A stretch of 8,653 bases of DNA from Burkholderiaceae bacterium (GTDB taxonomy: Bacteria > Pseudomonadota > Gammaproteobacteria > Burkholderiales > Burkholderiaceae_E): positions 1 to 8,653 of the forward strand of contig JAHYJF010000152.1 in NCBI GenBank assembly GCA_019428955.1. Reading direction: 5' to 3'. The position numbers and the translations under genes were made by a program. This document shows, piece by piece, positions 6,532 through 8,653 of the stretch; the first letter of the stretch is position 1; each line of letters begins with the position of its first letter. Below the pieces are notes generated by a model that ran no database searches, had not been told where the DNA came from, and saw only the letters and a list, made by a program, of their open reading frames with translations.

Positions 6532-7101
6532 CTAGCGCTGCAACAGCTCCCGGTGGTGCTTGCGAAAACCGGAAAGCTTGGGGGCCACGACAATCCGGCA
6601 GTAACCCTCGCCGGGATGGCGCGCGAAGTAGCGCTGGTGATAGGCCTCGGCGGGGTAATAACGGTACCCGCCCGGCGCACCCGTTCCGTCGCTGTCCTGA
6701 CCAGGTGAAAGTTCGGTCACCAGCGGCCGGCCAAACACTTCATCGCGGTTGAGGCGCTCGATCCAGGACTCGGCCATGGTGCGCTGGTCCTCGTCGAGCC
6801 AGAAGATCGCCGAGCGGTACTGGGTGCCGATATCGTGGCCCTGGCGATCCCTGGTGGTCGGATCGTGGATCGAGAAGAAGACTTCCAGCACCTGGTCGTA
6901 GCTCAGCAACGCGGAATCATATTCAACGCGCACGACCTCGGCATGCCCGGTGTCGCCACGGCAGATCTGCTCGTAGCTCGGCGCGGGCACGGTGCCCCCG
7001 CAGTATCCGGACTCGACCCCGATTACGCCCCTGAGCTCCTGGTAGCAGGCTTCCAGGCACCAGAAACAACCGCCGCCGAGAATCGCCACTGCACTGTCCA
7101 T
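6532..7101 (-). CDS. msrA: Peptide-methionine (S)-S-oxide reductase MsrA
   Basis: A 189-residue MsrA, which reduces methionine-S-sulfoxide in free and protein-bound methionine, repairing oxidative damage in the cytoplasm with thioredoxin as usual reductant. The catalytic motif GGGCFWCLEA is at residues 9-18, with C12 the nucleophile. Other family blocks are GV.GVESGYCGG, GHAEVVRVEYD, FFSIHDPTTRDRQGHDIGTQYRSAIF and the C-terminal EGYCRIVVAPKLSGFRK. C168 in that last block is the likely resolving cysteine. The start at 7101 is fixed by a GGGGAGG ribosome-binding site 7 bases upstream. The frame is open for 27 more codons, but that stretch is not family-like. There is no signal peptide and no MsrB domain. 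The gene is divergent from kynU (100 bp between starts) and convergent with the Sel1 remnant (35 bp). Confidence 0.96.
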   Translation of the reverse strand: MDSAVAILGGGCFWCLEACYQELRGVIGVESGYCGGTVPAPSYEQICRGDTGHAEVVRVEYDSALLSYDQVLEVFFSIHDPTTRDRQGHDIGTQYRSAIFWLDEDQRTMAESWIERLNRDEVFGRPLVTELSPGQDSDGTGAPGGYRYYPAEAYHQRYFARHPGEGYCRIVVAPKLSGFRKHHRELLQR

Positions 7102-7201
7102 GTCCACGCCTCCCCTGGTCACCGCAACGGTGCTACGTTCACCGCCACGATCAGGCGACAATAACACCACCGCCATATCCACTGCCCCTTCTGGAGAAGC
7201 A

Positions 7202-8494
7202 ATGAAAAATGCTGTGCAGTCCGGCGCGCCGCCCGCCGTGCGCGCCCGCGAGCAGTGCGCCGAACTCGACGCGCGCGACGAGCTGGCGTCGGCACGCGAG
7301 CTGTTCTCGCTGCCCCCTGGTGTGATCTATCTCGACGGCAATTCGCTCGGGGCCATGCCCTGCGCTACCGCCGCGCGGGTGAAGGATGCGATCGAACGGC
7401 AATGGGGCGAGAAGCTCATCACCAGCTGGAACGATGCCGGCTGGGTCGATCTGCCGCAGCGGCTGGGAGCCAAGATCGCAGCGCTGGTCGGTGCGGCCGA
7501 CGACGAGGTGGTGGTCGCCGACTCCACTTCGGTGAACCTGTTCAAGCTGCTCTCGGGCGCGCTGGCGCAGCGCCCGGAACGCAAAGTGATCCTCTCCGAG
7601 CGCGGCAATTTCCCGACCGATCTCTACATCGCCCAGGGACTCGCCCGCCAGCTCGGCGGCCAACACGAACTGCGCCTGGTCGAGCGCCATGATCTCGCGG
7701 CGAGCCTCACCAGCGATATCGCGGTGCTGCTCGCCACCCAGGTCGACTACCGCACTGGCTCGCGACTGGACCTGGCCTCGCTGACCGCCGCCGCGCACGC
7801 CGCCGGTGCGCTGACCATCTGGGACCTGGCCCACTCGGCCGGAGCATTCAGGGTCGAACTCGATGCCGCGCAGGCCGATTTCGCGGTCGGCTGCGGCTAC
7901 AAGTACCTCAACGGCGGACCCGGCGCACCGGCCTTCCTGTTCGTCGCCCGGCGCCACCAGCAAGACTTCGCGCAGCCGCTCTCGGGCTGGTTCGGCCACG
8001 AACAGCCCTTTCTCTTCGAGCCCGACTACCGGCCCGCGCCGGGCATCGCCCGCGCCCTGTGCGGCTCGCCACCAATCCTGTCGATGGTGGCCCTCGAAGC
8101 TGGCGTCGACACCATGCGCGAGGCGCTCGGTGGCGACTCGATGGCGCTACTCGAGGCCAAGGCTGCGGCGCTGACCGCCTGCTTCATCGATCTGGTTGCC
8201 CCGCTGGCCGAGGAGTACCAGCTGGAGCTGGTCACCCCGCGCGACCCGGCGGCACGCGGCAACCAGGTGAGCTACGCGTGCGCCGATGGTGAGCGCGCCT
8301 ACGCGCTCACGCAGGCACTGATCGCGCGCGGCGTGATCGGCGACTTTCGCACTCCGAACATCGCGCGCTTCGGCTTCGCGCCGCTGTACCTGCGTTTCGT
8401 CGATGTCTGGGACGCGGTCGAGCACCTGCGCGTGGTGCTGGCCAGGCACGAGTGGGACAACGCGCGTTTCCGCGCCCGGCGCGCGGTGACCTGA
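7202..8494 (+). CDS. kynU: Kynureninase
   Basis: A 430-residue PLP-dependent fold-type I enzyme that cleaves kynurenine to anthranilate plus alanine, and in many organisms 3-hydroxykynurenine to 3-hydroxyanthranilate, in tryptophan catabolism. Motifs in order: IYLDGNSLGAMP (N-terminal signature), SWNDAGWVDLPQRLG, VVVADSTSVNLFKLL (phosphate-cup region), ERGNFPTDLYIAQGL, LATQVDYRTGSRLDL, and IWDLAHSAGAF with D208 expected to contact the pyridine nitrogen. VGCGYKYLNGGPGAPAF follows, with K234 the predicted Schiff-base lysine, then GWFGHEQPFLFEPDYRPAPGIARALCGSPPILSM. Length matches bacterial kynureninases. The start at 7202 has GGAG 5 bases upstream; an in-frame ATG at 7100 would add a non-conserved 34-residue leader overlapping the msrA start, so I reject it. 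It is divergent from msrA and followed by gcdH on the same strand, 76 bp on. No clear operator is seen between msrA and kynU. Confidence 0.96.
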   Translation: MKNAVQSGAPPAVRAREQCAELDARDELASARELFSLPPGVIYLDGNSLGAMPCATAARVKDAIERQWGEKLITSWNDAGWVDLPQRLGAKIAALVGAADDEVVVADSTSVNLFKLLSGALAQRPERKVILSERGNFPTDLYIAQGLARQLGGQHELRLVERHDLAASLTSDIAVLLATQVDYRTGSRLDLASLTAAAHAAGALTIWDLAHSAGAFRVELDAAQADFAVGCGYKYLNGGPGAPAFLFVARRHQQDFAQPLSGWFGHEQPFLFEPDYRPAPGIARALCGSPPILSMVALEAGVDTMREALGGDSMALLEAKAAALTACFIDLVAPLAEEYQLELVTPRDPAARGNQVSYACADGERAYALTQALIARGVIGDFRTPNIARFGFAPLYLRFVDVWDAVEHLRVVLARHEWDNARFRARRAVT

Positions 8495-8504
8495 ACGCCG
8501 CGCG

Positions 8505-8535
8505 CTGTCAGCCGCGGCCGCTGGGAGCGTAGAAT
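8505..8535 (+). promoter_or_regulatory. Candidate sigma-70 promoter upstream of gcdH
   Basis: TAGAAT at 8530-8535 matches the -10 consensus at five of six bases, in an otherwise GC-rich gap. CTGTCA at 8505-8510 matches the -35 at four of six, but the spacer is 19 bp, longer than ideal. A start near 8542 would leave a leader of about 30 bases with the AGGAG site before the ATG at 8571. If real, gcdH can be transcribed independently of kynU. Confidence 0.4.
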
Positions 8536-8570
8536 TCGCAACGATACCGACCGGGATACAGGAGCCAGAG

Positions 8571-8653
8571 ATGTCGATTTCGAAGAAATCAGCTGCGTCG
8601 TTCAAGTGGGAAGATCCGCTGTTGCTGGACGCGCAACTGACTGAAGAAGAGCG
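8571..8653 (+). CDS. gcdH: Probable glutaryl-CoA dehydrogenase, N-terminal fragment (runs off window)
   Basis: The last 83 bases open a new gene: ATG at 8571 with an AGGAG ribosome-binding site 7 bases upstream, and 27 codons before the window ends. The peptide begins MSISKKSAASFKWEDPLLLD and continues AQLTEEE. The F.WEDPLLLD..LTEEE(R) pattern is the N-terminus I associate with bacterial glutaryl-CoA dehydrogenase, an FAD enzyme of the acyl-CoA dehydrogenase family that converts glutaryl-CoA to crotonyl-CoA in lysine and tryptophan breakdown. Its place after kynU fits this. None of the catalytic region is visible, so another acyl-CoA dehydrogenase remains possible. Confidence 0.72.
   Translation, partial: MSISKKSAASFKWEDPLLLDAQLTEEE

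Noticed and set aside
7102..7182. Upstream start for MsrA
   Set aside because: The extra 27 codons are not family-like, while the ATG at 7101 has a near-perfect GGGGAGG site.
7102..7201. Operator or riboswitch in the divergent msrA-kynU gap
   Set aside because: Apart from the two ribosome-binding sites, I found no convincing inverted repeat, paired -35/-10 or tryptophan-rich leader peptide.
7151..7999. Minus-strand open frame of 282 codons inside kynU
   Set aside because: It is antisense to a clear kynureninase with all motifs intact; this is the usual long antisense frame of high-GC coding DNA.

Overview
This is a high-GC bacterial chromosomal window. It is densely packed with ordinary housekeeping and metabolic genes, and codon usage looks even throughout apart from one broken gene. 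The GlnRS C-terminal half carries an ITSKRK signature and an FPGN..RLRYG..IECTG..KDADGNV block that, from memory, resemble betaproteobacterial (Burkholderiales-like) GlnRS. Other genes (a GloC-type glyoxalase II, DUF3108, a lemA-TPM-TPM cluster, msrA, kynureninase, glutaryl-CoA dehydrogenase) fit a beta- or related proteobacterium. The taxonomic call is an inference.

Layout. (1) Positions 1-1251, plus strand: C-terminal three quarters of glnS. (2) 1309-2726, minus strand: a two-gene unit in which a secreted DUF3108 protein precedes a GloC/YcbL metallo-hydrolase, joined by a 4-bp ATGA overlap. (3) 2825-3745, plus strand: an EamA/DMT-family membrane transporter, divergent from the DUF3108 gene. 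(4) 3796-5821, minus strand: a three-gene operon of lemA lipoprotein, signal-peptide TPM protein with a polyglycine tail, and a second TPM protein without a signal peptide. (5) 5924-6496, plus strand: remnant of a secreted Sel1-repeat protein, broken by two frame changes. (6) 6532-7101, minus strand: msrA. (7) 7202-8494, plus strand: kynU, followed at 8571 by the first 27 codons of a probable gcdH that runs off the window.

Functional links. lemA-TPM-TPM is a recurrent proteobacterial gene set whose joint role is poorly defined. kynU next to gcdH suggests tryptophan catabolism, possibly by the 3-hydroxyanthranilate route that ends in glutaryl-CoA, but only the first end of gcdH is visible. No tRNA, rRNA, CRISPR array, insertion sequence, phage gene or defence system was seen, and no stretch over 300 bases lacks a gene or gene remnant. 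I found no convincing previously undescribed system. The items most worth a second look are the disrupted Sel1 gene and the lemA-TPM-TPM operon with its glycine tail.
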